Below are positions 8,646 to 17,447 of a stretch of DNA of 64,000 nt, piece after piece. Each line of letters begins with the position of its first letter. The first letter of the stretch is position 1. Both the position numbers and the translations under genes were made by a program. The stretch comes from Carbonatibacter sp965199245 (GTDB lineage Bacteria > Pseudomonadota > Alphaproteobacteria > Kiloniellales > Kiloniellaceae), in the NCBI GenBank assembly GCA_965199245.1, contig CBDAQP010000003.1:806001-870000 (forward strand). Direction: 5' to 3'. Below the pieces are notes generated by a model. The model was not told the DNA's origin. It saw only the letters and a list, made by a program, of their open reading frames with translations, and did not search any database.

Positions 8646-10326
8646 CTCGCCAGGCTCCGGTTTTTTTGTCCAAAAACCATGCGGTGCACAGATGCACCAA
8701 CCGGGCCAGGACGTTGGTGTAAAAAATCATCATCCCCATCGCCGCCGCTGGGGCAATATCGCCCGCATCGTCCATATTCAACACGGACACAGAGGCCAGC
8801 TGTGTCGCCGTGCCATAGATAAAAACCACCGCCGAAACGGTCGTCATGGCATTGACAAAAAGGTAAACCGCAATTTCCAACACCGCCGGCGAACAAACCG
8901 GAATCGTCACCCGTAAAAATGTTCGATAGAATGGTTGTTTCAACGACTGGGACACCGATTCAAATTCGCGGTCAATCTGTTTCAGGGCCGTCATCGCGGT
9001 CAGGTGGGCCACCGTATAAAAGTGGGTGATGGTACAGATCACCAAAATTGCCATAGTGCCATAGAGAAAATGCAAAGGATTATTCGGACTGTTAAAGAAA
9101 AAGATATAGGCCAGCCCCAACACCATCCCCGGAACCGCCATAGGCATCATGGCGAAAAACTGAAATAGCGCACGTCCTTCACCAAAGCCGCGCCCCTTTT
9201 CAACCAACCAGGCCCCGGTAAAGATGACGATTGTGCCAAAAACTGCTGTCCACAGGGCCATGCGGATTGAATTTTTATAGGCATTCCATCCCCCCCCATC
9301 GACAAGGTCAAAATTATAATGCCAGAATCCGGGTTCAAGGTTATAGGGCCAAAACTTGACAAGGGCCGCATATTGGCAGGTTCCCAGAATAAGCAAAATC
9401 ACCGAAACCACCGCCCCGCAATAAGCCGTCATTCCGGAATCAAACAGCCGATTTTTTTTTGGCACATAAGGCACCGCCCGCGCCGAGAGCAGGGCAACCT
9501 GTTTTTTTTGGGCCTGCGAATCAACCACAAAGGCCGCAATCGCGGGCACCAGCAAAATCACCGAAACCACTGCCCCCATCGAAAAATTCTGTTGCCCGAT
9601 GACCTGTTTATAGATGTCAACCGCCAACACGTTATAGTGACCACCGATGACCTTGGGTGCACCAAAATCTGTCATCACCAGCGTAAAAACGACAAAGGCC
9701 GCAGAAACCAGACCATAGCGCGCCCCCGGCAGAGTCACCGTCCAAAAAATTTTCCAGCGTGAAGCCCGCAAAACCGTTGCGGCTTCGTAGAGTCGCCCAT
9801 CCGCAATGGCTAAGGCCGTCATGATAATTAGCAAGGCATGGGGGAAGGTAAAAAAGACCTCGGCAATCACAAGACCCAAGAAACCATAGATCGACTGCCC
9901 GAACAGCATATCCTTCAAATAGCCTTGATTGCCGAACATATAAATCAGGCCAATCCCGGGCAAGAGCGACGGGACGAGAATAGGCACCATCGCCAACATT
10001 TTAAAACTGCGGCGCAGGGGCATACAACTGCGCTGGAGGCCATAGGCAAAGACAAAAGCGAGGGTAACCGTAATGAGCGTTGTCACTCCTGCCAAAACAA
10101 GCGAATTGCTAATCGAACCAAAAAGGGCGGGCGTTGAAAAATAATCAAGATAGTTCGTCAGGCCGATAAAATCACCATCGGCATTTTCCAGCGATTTAGA
10201 CAAGATGGCGTAGAGCGGGAAAACAAGACTGACCAACAAATAAAGGCCAATGACCCCCATCAGCCCCCGCATCACCCAATCATCACGACTGACCTGTTGC
10301 TTGAGTGGTCGCACAGACGCAGTCAT
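8638..10326 (-). CDS. 2-Aminoethylphosphonate ABC transporter permease, two-domain
   Basis: Inner-membrane permease of about 562 residues with two fused binding-protein-dependent transport domains, each with several membrane segments. The EAA-type loops are near ADGRLYEAATVLRASRWKIF and IDREFESVSQSLKQPFYRTF. This matches the PhnU2 type (TIGR03262 as recalled). The start is set at ATG 10326 because it overlaps the ATPase stop as ATGA, giving MTASVRPLK. A longer upstream reading would need an atypical Cys-rich N-terminus. It is the last gene of the importer operon. Confidence 0.88.
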   Translation of the reverse strand: MTASVRPLKQQVSRDDWVMRGLMGVIGLYLLVSLVFPLYAILSKSLENADGDFIGLTNYLDYFSTPALFGSISNSLVLAGVTTLITVTLAFVFAYGLQRSCMPLRRSFKMLAMVPILVPSLLPGIGLIYMFGNQGYLKDMLFGQSIYGFLGLVIAEVFFTFPHALLIIMTALAIADGRLYEAATVLRASRWKIFWTVTLPGARYGLVSAAFVVFTLVMTDFGAPKVIGGHYNVLAVDIYKQVIGQQNFSMGAVVSVILLVPAIAAFVVDSQAQKKQVALLSARAVPYVPKKNRLFDSGMTAYCGAVVSVILLILGTCQYAALVKFWPYNLEPGFWHYNFDLVDGGGWNAYKNSIRMALWTAVFGTIVIFTGAWLVEKGRGFGEGRALFQFFAMMPMAVPGMVLGLAYIFFFNSPNNPLHFLYGTMAILVICTITHFYTVAHLTAMTALKQIDREFESVSQSLKQPFYRTFLRVTIPVCSPAVLEIAVYLFVNAMTTVSAVVFIYGTATQLASVSVLNMDDAGDIAPAAAMGMMIFYTNVLARLVHLCTAWFLDKKTGAWRAR

Positions 10327-11438
10327 GGCGCATCCTCCACAGGCGCATAAAGCGACACCGCGCCCTGATCGACACAAACACAAACCACCTGCCCGGATTC
10401 CAGGGCGTTGCGCCGCACCAAAGTCATGGAAAAATCAGCCGCTATAGTGAAGTCTTCCCCCGTGTCCCCCGCAGAGATTTCAAGCTCGGCCCGATAAAAA
10501 TTGCCTAAAAATTCCATGCGGCGAATGGTAGCAGGAAAGCCTCCGGCCTGATCGTCACAGACCGCAACGTCTTCGGGGCGAAAGGCAACCAGAACATCAC
10601 GATCTGGCGTATAGATACGTGCAGGATGGCAGGTCAGGGAAACCCCCTGCATCTCAACGCGCTCGGCCGCTCCTCGCCGCCCGGGAACAAAATTCATCGT
10701 GCCAATAAAATCTGCCACAAAGGGACTGGCAGGGTAACGATAAATATCAAGCGGTGTGCCTACCTGTTCAATCACACCCTGGTTCATCACCACAATCCGG
10801 TCTGCCATACTCAGGGCTTCTTCTTGGTCGTGGGTGACCATAATGGTCGTCACGCCCAATGTGCGTTGCAGGGCCTTGATTTCCTGACGCAAGTGGCCCC
10901 GCACCCGCGCATCCAGGGCCGAGAGTGGTTCATCCAGCAACAAAAGGCCAGGCTGTGTCGCAATCGCCCGGGCGAGCGCAACGCGCTGTTGCTGTCCCCC
11001 CGATAGCTGAGCCGGATATTTGCGCACCTGTTCAGACAAACCAATTAAATCGAGCAAATCAGAAACCTTTTGCGTGATTTCCCTTTTACTCCACCCCTTG
11101 TTTTCAAGGCCATAGGCGATATTTTTTTCAATCGTCAGATTGGGAAACAGCGCATAGGATTGAAAAACAATGCCAAAGTCACGCGCGGCGGGGGGCAGAA
11201 CAGAAATATCGCGCCCCGCCTGAACAATCGTGCCTGCGCTCTGAATGTCCAGTCCGGCAATCGCACGCAACAGCGTCGTCTTGCCGCAACCAGACGGCCC
11301 CAGAAAACAAACAAATTCGCCTTCGCAAAGATCCAAATCAATCGACTCAAGAGCCAAAAAATCTCCGAACCGCTTTGTCAGGCCCCGAATCTTCAACCAC
11401 CCCGGCATAGAGTCCTGTGGTGCAACGGCTTCTTTCAT
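10323..11438 (-). CDS. 2-Aminoethylphosphonate ABC transporter ATP-binding protein
   Basis: A 371-residue ABC ATPase powering the AEP importer. Walker A is GPSGCGKTTLLRAIAG, the signature is QLSGGQQQRVALARAIA, Walker B is LLLLDEPLSALDARVR, and the switch histidine is in IMVTHDQEEALSMAD. The C-terminal ~120 residues form a TOBE-type regulatory domain. It matches the PhnT2 type. It overlaps the permease gene by 4 bp and lies 92 bp downstream of the binding-protein gene, with a stem-loop in between. Confidence 0.9.
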   Translation of the reverse strand: MKEAVAPQDSMPGWLKIRGLTKRFGDFLALESIDLDLCEGEFVCFLGPSGCGKTTLLRAIAGLDIQSAGTIVQAGRDISVLPPAARDFGIVFQSYALFPNLTIEKNIAYGLENKGWSKREITQKVSDLLDLIGLSEQVRKYPAQLSGGQQQRVALARAIATQPGLLLLDEPLSALDARVRGHLRQEIKALQRTLGVTTIMVTHDQEEALSMADRIVVMNQGVIEQVGTPLDIYRYPASPFVADFIGTMNFVPGRRGAAERVEMQGVSLTCHPARIYTPDRDVLVAFRPEDVAVCDDQAGGFPATIRRMEFLGNFYRAELEISAGDTGEDFTIAADFSMTLVRRNALESGQVVCVCVDQGAVSLYAPVEDAP

Positions 11439-11470
11439 CGGTCAGCCCCCTTTGACAAAAATCTCAGGAC

Positions 11471-11507
11471 AAACAGGACGACCCCACAGGGGGGGGCAGT
11501 CCTGTTT
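11471..11507 (-). promoter_or_regulatory. Stem-loop between binding-protein and ATPase genes
   Basis: AAACAGGAC (11471-11479) pairs with GTCCTGTTT (11499-11507), with extra C/G pairing inside the loop. It has no good U-run on the minus strand, so it looks like an mRNA-stabilising or partial-termination hairpin. Such a hairpin lets cells make more binding protein than membrane components. Confidence 0.55.
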
Positions 11508-11530
11508 CCTAGATGACAGGCCGGAAAAAA

Positions 11531-12559
11531 TTATCCTTTGGGTTCAGATTTAGAATCGTAACGGCGTGTCCATTCCTTGAGAATACGCGCACGATTGTCT
11601 GCAGCCCATTGAAAATCGTTGCTAATCATCGCATCGGTCAGACCTTCGGGAAAATATTTAACAGGTTTGGACACACCGGGCATCGCGACAACAGCATAGC
11701 CCTGATTATAAAGCTTCATGGCCTTTTCTGTGATTGACCAATCAATCAATGTCTTCGCCGCATCCAGTTTATCTGTGCCTTTAACAATGGCAGAGGCTTC
11801 CATATCCCAGCCCACACCTTCGGAGGGAACAACAATTTCGAGCGGTGCGCCCCTGGCCTTGGATTTTGCCCCCCGGAACGCAAATGACACCCCAATCGGA
11901 ACCTCACCCGCTGCTGCTTGTTTACACGGCTTGGAACCAGAGTGGGTATAGTGGCTGATATTTTGGTGCAGACCATCCATATAGGCCCAGCCGCCATCTT
12001 CGCCAAAAATTTGCAACCAGCTGGACACGTCAAGGAACCCTGTTCCAGACGACCCGGGATTAGGCATCGCGACATGGCCCCTATAAACAGGCTTGGTCAA
12101 ATCTTTCCACGATGTGGGCAGGGGCAGGTTGTTTTTTTCTGCCTCGACCGTGTTGACACAGACGGCGGCAACCCAAGCATCCATGCCGACCCATGACGGC
12201 GTTGCCGTGCCGTCGCGGAATTTCGCATCCAAACGATCAACGCCACGAGGCTCATACTGTTCCAGCATGCCTTGGGATTTCATAATCAACAGACTGGTTC
12301 CTGCCAGTCCCCAAATCACGTCGGCTTGCGGGTTGTCCTTTTCCGCCAGAAGTTTCGCCGTCACAACACCTGTGGAATCGCGCACCCAGTTGATTTTGAT
12401 GTCAGGGTGATCTTCGTTAAAAGCCGCCGCATATCGCTTGAGATCCTCGGCCTCAACAGCCGTATAAACAGTCAATTCTGTTTTCGCAAAGGCCGCAGAA
12501 GCAAACAACGCCGAACTTCCTATCAACGCCGACAGGACTGCTTTTTTCAAAAAGCTCAT
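11531..12559 (-). CDS. 2-Aminoethylphosphonate ABC transporter substrate-binding protein
   Basis: Periplasmic binding protein of about 342 residues (Fe3+/AEP-type, PhnS2-like). The signal peptide is MSFLKKAVLSALIGSSALFA...AFA, followed by mature KTELTVYTAVEAEDLKRY. PNPGSSGTGFLDVSSW and GAPLEIVVPSEGVGWDMEA are typical of this group. The start at ATG 12559 is preferred over a further upstream one because AAGGAG lies about 10 bp before it and the signal peptide then begins correctly. It is first in the importer operon. AEP as ligand is inferred from the adjacent phnWAY. Confidence 0.88.
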   Translation of the reverse strand: MSFLKKAVLSALIGSSALFASAAFAKTELTVYTAVEAEDLKRYAAAFNEDHPDIKINWVRDSTGVVTAKLLAEKDNPQADVIWGLAGTSLLIMKSQGMLEQYEPRGVDRLDAKFRDGTATPSWVGMDAWVAAVCVNTVEAEKNNLPLPTSWKDLTKPVYRGHVAMPNPGSSGTGFLDVSSWLQIFGEDGGWAYMDGLHQNISHYTHSGSKPCKQAAAGEVPIGVSFAFRGAKSKARGAPLEIVVPSEGVGWDMEASAIVKGTDKLDAAKTLIDWSITEKAMKLYNQGYAVVAMPGVSKPVKYFPEGLTDAMISNDFQWAADNRARILKEWTRRYDSKSEPKG

Positions 12560-13219
12560 AATAAGGATACTCCTTAGGTTCAAAAAGGTTTATTCACACG
12601 AGACAATCCGCAGTCCTAAATCATTTTTGTTACAGTTTTTCGAGGACTGTCAAAAATTCACACCACGCCAAAATAAAGACCTCCAGAAAACAAAAAATAA
12701 CAACTTGGAATTTAAACTTCGCGTTCAACCAACCCATGTGGCCTTTATAACCAGAACGGGCGTTCGGATCATAATCCACCCCCACAGACCAGAGCAACGC
12801 ACCATAGACCAGGCCAGGCGGTGCCGGACAGCTTTTTCACCTTCGCCCCACCTGCAAAGAGCAAAGAGCCAACGGTGCGCTCATTCGCCGCAACATTATC
12901 GCCTTCGCCTACATTTCGGACATCCGCATCATCAACCGTGTTATTTGCGGCCCCAGTGGCATAGGTCGTCGCACCTGTATCTGTCGCCGTGACTCGATCG
13001 ACCGCAACGGTCACGGACGCCTCCGCCAAAAGAGAAAATTTTGCCAAGAGAGAAAATTTCAATGATACTTTTTCTGTGCTGTGGCGGATCTCAAAACACA
13101 GCCTCTCTGGTGAGAAAATGTTGTGGCGGGTTCAAATTTTATTTGGATTTGGGGCATTGGCCTTTTATACAAAAGGCGTTCCTTAAGAACACAGGCAACA
13201 TGACGTGAGGCTCTGGCAG
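12560..13219. other. 660-bp gap between AEP importer and map
   Basis: No intact gene. It holds the importer promoter at the left, a dead autotransporter fragment (about 12733-13062, annotated separately), a near-exact tandem GCCAA(A)AGAGAAAATTT at about 13025-13055, and the map promoter at the right. Confidence 0.6.
12733..13062 (-). pseudogene. Fossil C-terminal barrel of an autotransporter
   Basis: The minus strand reads GAKVKKLSGTA and, after a frameshift, LWSVGVDYDPNARSGYKGH and LNAKFKF. The live autotransporter at 45328-50946 ends with GAKVKKLSGTA, then RWSIGADYDVSARPGYTGH and LNARVKF. The match covers roughly the last 45 residues of the barrel. The stop codon and the frame are both lost, and no passenger is left. 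This is therefore a remnant of a second family member, not a functional gene. Confidence 0.7.
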
Positions 13220-14026
13220 ATGGATGATTTAACCCGCGAAGAAAAAAGTTTTATCACCTATGATGCGAACGGGTTTGAGGGGATGCGGCGGGCCGGGCGT
13301 TTGGCGGCAGAGACACTGGATTATATCACGCCTTTTGTGGAGCCAGGGATGACGACAGGGCGGCTGAATGATCTGTGCCATGATTTTATTGTCGCGCGGG
13401 GGGCTGTCCCTGCACCTCTCAACTACAAAGGCTTTCCAAAGTCTGTGTGTACTTCCATCAATCACGTTGTGTGCCACGGCATTCCTGATGACTCGCGCGT
13501 GCTCAAGGATGGGGATAGCCTCAATATTGATGTAACGGTCATTTTGGACGGTTGGCACGGAGATACCAGCCGGATGTTTTTCGCTGGAACACCGGGGGTC
13601 AAGGCCAAACGGCTTGCCACCGTGACATATGATTGTTTGATGTCCGCGCTCGACATTGTCAAACCGGGAACCAGACTGGGCGATATTGGTCACGTCATCC
13701 AGACCCGGGCCGAAAGCCATCGCTATTCTGTTGTGCGCGATTTTTGCGGTCATGGGTTGGGGCAACAGTTTCACACCCCCCCCAGTGTCCTACACTATGG
13801 GATTGCCGGAACCGGGCCGCGATTGCAGGAAGGAATGTTTTTTACCATCGAACCCATGATTAACGCAGGCAAGGTCGCTGTTAGAATTCTCGCCGATGGC
13901 TGGACTGCCATCACCCGCGACCGTAGTCTGTCGATGCAGTGCGAACATTCATTAGGGGTGACTGCCGAGGGCTGTGAGATTTTTACCCTCTCCCCCAGGG
14001 GCTGGCATCATCCCAACTGCGATTAG
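13220..14026 (+). CDS. map: Methionine aminopeptidase type I
   Basis: A 268-residue cytosolic metalloenzyme removing the N-terminal methionine from new proteins. The five metal ligands are visible: two Asp in NIDVTVILDGWHGDTSRMF, His in GHGLGQQFH, Glu in FTIEPMIN and Glu in QCEHSLGVT. ATG 13220 is chosen because GTGAGG sits 9-14 bp before it; an upstream GTG (13205) falls on that ribosome site. It overlaps no gene and is followed 13 bp later by radC in the same direction. Confidence 0.93.
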   Translation: MDDLTREEKSFITYDANGFEGMRRAGRLAAETLDYITPFVEPGMTTGRLNDLCHDFIVARGAVPAPLNYKGFPKSVCTSINHVVCHGIPDDSRVLKDGDSLNIDVTVILDGWHGDTSRMFFAGTPGVKAKRLATVTYDCLMSALDIVKPGTRLGDIGHVIQTRAESHRYSVVRDFCGHGLGQQFHTPPSVLHYGIAGTGPRLQEGMFFTIEPMINAGKVAVRILADGWTAITRDRSLSMQCEHSLGVTAEGCEIFTLSPRGWHHPNCD

Positions 14027-14039
14027 TTTGGACTTGACC

Positions 14040-14723
14040 ATGTGTGCCGAATCGGCCCCTACACACAAAGGACACCGTACGCGCCTACGCAAACGGCTGA
14101 TTGAGGGGACAGCCGCAAACTTGCCGGATTATGAATTGTTGGAATTTTTGCTCTTTGGTGCAAATCCGCGACAGGATGTCAAACCCCTCGCCAAGGCACT
14201 GATCGACCAGTTTGGAACAATTGCCCGCGTTTTTGGGGCCTCTGACGAGCAGCTGGCGCAATCCGGCGTGGGTCACGCGGCCCTTGCCATCCTGCGAGCC
14301 GTTCCCGAAGCCGCCATTCGCATGGCCCGGGCAGATATTTCCGAAGCCCCCGTCATTCATTCCGACCGCAAACTCGAAGACTACTGCCGGATGCAGATGG
14401 GACAGCTGCCCATCGAACAGTTTCGGATTTTATTTTTAGACCCTAAAAACCGTCTCATCAAAGACGAGGTTCAACAAACAGGAACGGTCAACCACACCCC
14501 GGTCTATGTGCGCGAAGTCATCAAACGCAGTTTGGAAGTGGGGGCCACGGCACTCATTTTAGTTCACAATCACCCCAGCGGCGATGCCACCCCGTCGCAG
14601 GATGACCTGACCATGACAAAAGCCATTCAACAGGCCTGTGCAAGTGTGAACATCATCCTTCACGACCACCTGATTATCACCCGGGCCACAAAAACCAGCT
14701 TTCGCACAGAGGGTTTGCTCTAG
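14040..14723 (+). CDS. radC: RadC/JAB-domain protein
   Basis: A 227-residue RadC-family protein. N-terminal helix-hairpin-helix-like segment (LPDYELLEFLLFG, LAQSGVGHAALAIL), then a JAB1/MPN domain with the metal-binding motif HNHPSGDATPSQDD and a preceding EVGATALILV strand. The biochemical role of RadC is unsettled; the older link to DNA repair has been questioned. The start MCAESAP at 14040 fits the usual length. It converges with pepP, with only 3 bp between the stops. The map-radC order is common in alphaproteobacteria. Confidence 0.92.
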   Translation: MCAESAPTHKGHRTRLRKRLIEGTAANLPDYELLEFLLFGANPRQDVKPLAKALIDQFGTIARVFGASDEQLAQSGVGHAALAILRAVPEAAIRMARADISEAPVIHSDRKLEDYCRMQMGQLPIEQFRILFLDPKNRLIKDEVQQTGTVNHTPVYVREVIKRSLEVGATALILVHNHPSGDATPSQDDLTMTKAIQQACASVNIILHDHLIITRATKTSFRTEGLL

Positions 14724-14726
14724 ACC

Positions 14727-16502
14727 TCAAAGGGGAGAGGTTTTTTTGATAAGCCATTCGCGGAGGTCAGGGGCCAAATCGGGACACAGGCAATCGCGCA
14801 GGTCTGCGTGATAGTCATTGAGCCAGGATCGTTCTGCCTCGTCCAACAATTCAGTTTTAATCAATGCGGTTTCAATCGGGCAGAGCGTCAGGGTTTCAAA
14901 AGAAAAAAATGACTCTGCAGTGGGGTGAGGCTGAACAGCCACCAGATTTTCAATACGAATCCCATAGGCCCCGGCCCTGTAATAACCCGGTTCGTTAGAC
15001 AGAATCATCCCCGGTTTCAGGGCTGTCGCGTTCCACGCCCTGGAAATGCGTTGGGGGCCTTCGTGAACGCCCAGAAAAGACCCCACCCCATGCCCCGTCC
15101 CATGGTCAAAATCCAACCCCTGCGCCCACAGGGGACGACGCGCCAAAACATCAAGATGAGTCCCCGTCGTCCCCGCAGGGAAAGACGCCCGCGACAGGGC
15201 AATCATCCCCTTGAGAACATAGGTAAAATGTTCGGCCACCTCTCGGGCCTGCGGAGAGGTCGGGGGGCCAATCATCACTGTTCGGGTCAGGTCAGTTGTT
15301 CCGTCGTGATACTGCGCCCCCGAATCAATCAAGAGAACATCGCCTTCACACACAGGGCGGTTACTTTGTACCGTGACTCTATAATGGCAGATCGCCCCAT
15401 GTGGGCCAGCGGCGCAGATGGTGTCAAAGGACAGATCACTAAAATAATCCTCCCCCTGACGAAATTGCCAAAGCCGTTGCGTGATGTCTAGCTCTGTTAA
15501 GGGGTTTCCCGCCCGCGCCCGGGACAGGGCTGTGTCCTCTAACCATTTGAGGAAAGACACCATCGCCACCCCGTCGCGCCTATGTGCGGCGCGACTGCCC
15601 GACAATTCAACGTCATTTTTACACGCCTTCGCCAACAGGCAGGGGTCAGGTGCACGGACAATCTGCGCCCGCACCGAGTCCAGCAACTGAAAAAGACGTA
15701 CAGGAGCCGTCGCAGGGTCGAGCAAAACCCGTTGCCCAGTCAAGGCTGAAAGGCTGTCCTCAAAGGCACCAGGGTCACATACCACAACGCTGTCCGGTAA
15801 TTGCACCGCCGCCGTTATTTTGGGCGCGGCGACAAACCAATCCAGCCGCCCAGAGGTCGTGAGAAGCGCAAAAGACAGCACCAACGGTGTCCGCGCCACA
15901 TCGCCCCCCCGCACATTCAAAAGCCAGTTAATGGACTCCGGCAGGGTCAAAACCGCCGCGTCCACCCCCTTGTCAGCCAATGCTTGGGCCATACGCGCGA
16001 TCTTGTCCTGGGTACGTTCCCCCGCAAAGCGCAGGTCATGCGACCAGGCTGGGGGACAAGGCGGGGCGGGGCGGTCAGACCAGAGCGCATCAATCAGATT
16101 ATGGGACAACGGCACCAGTTCGATTTTTTCATTGTCTTCCAGGAGGGCCGTAATCTGGCATTCCGTATGAAGCCAGGGATCATAGGCCAGCCGCAGGCCA
16201 GCCCCATGACGACTTAACCACCGGGGAAGGTCAGAAAGGGAACAGATGTCAAAAAGCTCTTCTGAAACCTCCGCCCGAGCCTGAAGGCCATAACGCCCAT
16301 CGACAAAAAGAGCCGCCGCCTGTGCCAGGACAATCGCCTGTCCCGCAGAGCCGCTAAACCCCGAAACCCAGTTCAGACGCTCACAACAGGGGGGAACAGA
16401 TTCGCCTTGATGGGCATCACTGCGCGGAATGAAAAAACCATCTAATCCCTGATTGCTCAGGTCAGACCGCAGTTTTTGCAGTCTCTGGCTGTAATCATCC
16501 AT
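14727..16502 (-). CDS. Xaa-Pro aminopeptidase, M24B family
   Basis: A 591-residue cytosolic metallopeptidase releasing N-terminal residues ahead of proline. The C-terminal pita-bread domain carries the metal ligands: Asp residues in LLIDSGAQYHDGTTDLTRT, His in DHGTGHGVGSFLGVHEGP, Glu in LSNEPGYYRAGAYGIRIEN. Two creatinase-like N-terminal domains come first. The length fits the long ~590-residue bacterial type, as distinct from E. coli PepP (441). It diverges from the DUF1127 gene at 16669 across a control region with a dyad. Confidence 0.9.
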   Translation of the reverse strand: MDDYSQRLQKLRSDLSNQGLDGFFIPRSDAHQGESVPPCCERLNWVSGFSGSAGQAIVLAQAAALFVDGRYGLQARAEVSEELFDICSLSDLPRWLSRHGAGLRLAYDPWLHTECQITALLEDNEKIELVPLSHNLIDALWSDRPAPPCPPAWSHDLRFAGERTQDKIARMAQALADKGVDAAVLTLPESINWLLNVRGGDVARTPLVLSFALLTTSGRLDWFVAAPKITAAVQLPDSVVVCDPGAFEDSLSALTGQRVLLDPATAPVRLFQLLDSVRAQIVRAPDPCLLAKACKNDVELSGSRAAHRRDGVAMVSFLKWLEDTALSRARAGNPLTELDITQRLWQFRQGEDYFSDLSFDTICAAGPHGAICHYRVTVQSNRPVCEGDVLLIDSGAQYHDGTTDLTRTVMIGPPTSPQAREVAEHFTYVLKGMIALSRASFPAGTTGTHLDVLARRPLWAQGLDFDHGTGHGVGSFLGVHEGPQRISRAWNATALKPGMILSNEPGYYRAGAYGIRIENLVAVQPHPTAESFFSFETLTLCPIETALIKTELLDEAERSWLNDYHADLRDCLCPDLAPDLREWLIKKTSPL

Positions 16503-16578
16503 GGGATATCTCCTTCGCCTGATGCAACATCACAAGAAAATTTTTTATAAAAATCAATATCTTTTTTCATAAAGCGAG

Positions 16579-16600
16579 AAATGACATATTTTTGTCATTT
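16579..16600. promoter_or_regulatory. Perfect 8-bp dyad upstream of DUF1127 and pepP genes
   Basis: AAATGACA (16579-16586) and TGTCATTT (16593-16600) form a perfect inverted repeat with a 6-bp AT spacer. A further half-site, TGTCAC, lies at 16615-16620. The site is in the AT-rich divergent region between the Xaa-Pro aminopeptidase (start 16502) and the DUF1127 gene (start 16669). It looks like an operator; the regulator is unknown. Confidence 0.55.
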
Positions 16601-16668
16601 ACCTGTAACTTTTTTGTCACTAAAATGAAAAAAAATTGACACGAAACACTTTTGGGAAAGATAAAAGC

Positions 16669-17052
16669 ATGATCTCTGGACTACAACCGCCCGCCATTTT
16701 TTTCCATCGCCGCACCCAGGGCCCTGTTTTGGTATCCGTTGCGGCAGACCGCTATCGCCCGTATGTGCGCCTTTTGGCGCGGGTACAGGTCATCGCAAAC
16801 GCCCTCCTGCGCCGTTATGAAAAAGCACGGGCGGCGCGGATGCTGAATGGCTTGTCTGATCGCGAATTGATCGACATGGGTTTTACACGCGGGCAGATTC
16901 CCGATCTGCTTGACACGGCCTATGCGGACACGCCACAGGGACACAATTTGCAGGGGCAAAGACCCCCCGTTGATCCGAACCAAACAGCCCAAATTCTCCC
17001 CTACCGTCCCGTTTCTTTCAAAGTGGCGCACGAAGGGGCCTCAGCGGCCTAA
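16669..17052 (+). CDS. DUF1127 domain protein (longer form)
   Basis: A 127-residue small protein. The DUF1127 core is near residues 47-75 (YEKARAARMLNGLSDRELIDMGFTRGQI, shown in pieces: RMLNGLSDRELIDMG). Such proteins are abundant in alphaproteobacteria; some bind RNA and affect phosphate or C1 metabolism and small-RNA turnover, but this one's role is unknown. ATG 16669 is preceded by GGGAAAG. A second DUF1127 gene follows 146 bp later, and the two probably arose by duplication. Confidence 0.8.
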   Translation: MISGLQPPAIFFHRRTQGPVLVSVAADRYRPYVRLLARVQVIANALLRRYEKARAARMLNGLSDRELIDMGFTRGQIPDLLDTAYADTPQGHNLQGQRPPVDPNQTAQILPYRPVSFKVAHEGASAA

Positions 17053-17198
17053 GGGATTCCGAACTCCCGTCATGCAATTTTGACATAGTAGAACTTGAGA
17101 CTTTGCGATTCCTCTCCCCTGCGATGAGGTCTATGTTCTGGGGTAAAGGGACAGGGTGAATGTCCTGCCCTCCTGAACAAAGTAAAGGACTCTCATCA

Positions 17199-17447
17199 AT
17201 GGTAGCAGTATCACAACCCGTTCTGGTTTCGATTGTTCCCCAACGCTATGCGTTTCTGCGTGCATCTGTTCGGCGGATTATCGCCGCATATACTGCCTTC
17301 CTCACCAACGCCAAGGAAGCGCGGGATCTTTATGAAATGCGGGGTCAGCTTTCCCAGCTCACTGACCGCCAGCTCGACGATATTGGCCTGCGTCGCGACC
17401 AAATCAAGGCCATTAAACCTGATTGGATACACACACCGGCAAATTGA
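17199..17447 (+). CDS. DUF1127 domain protein (short form)
   Basis: An 82-residue protein with the C-terminal DUF1127 motif LSQLTDRQLDDIGLRRDQI. Start ATG 17199 is set by AAAGGAC about 9 bp upstream. It shares the start MVAVSQPVLVSIVPQRY-like segment with its neighbour (PVLVSVAADRYRPY there), which supports a duplication. Its 3' end overlaps the convergent prmA 3' end by 35 bp. Function unknown. Confidence 0.8.
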   Translation: MVAVSQPVLVSIVPQRYAFLRASVRRIIAAYTAFLTNAKEARDLYEMRGQLSQLTDRQLDDIGLRRDQIKAIKPDWIHTPAN

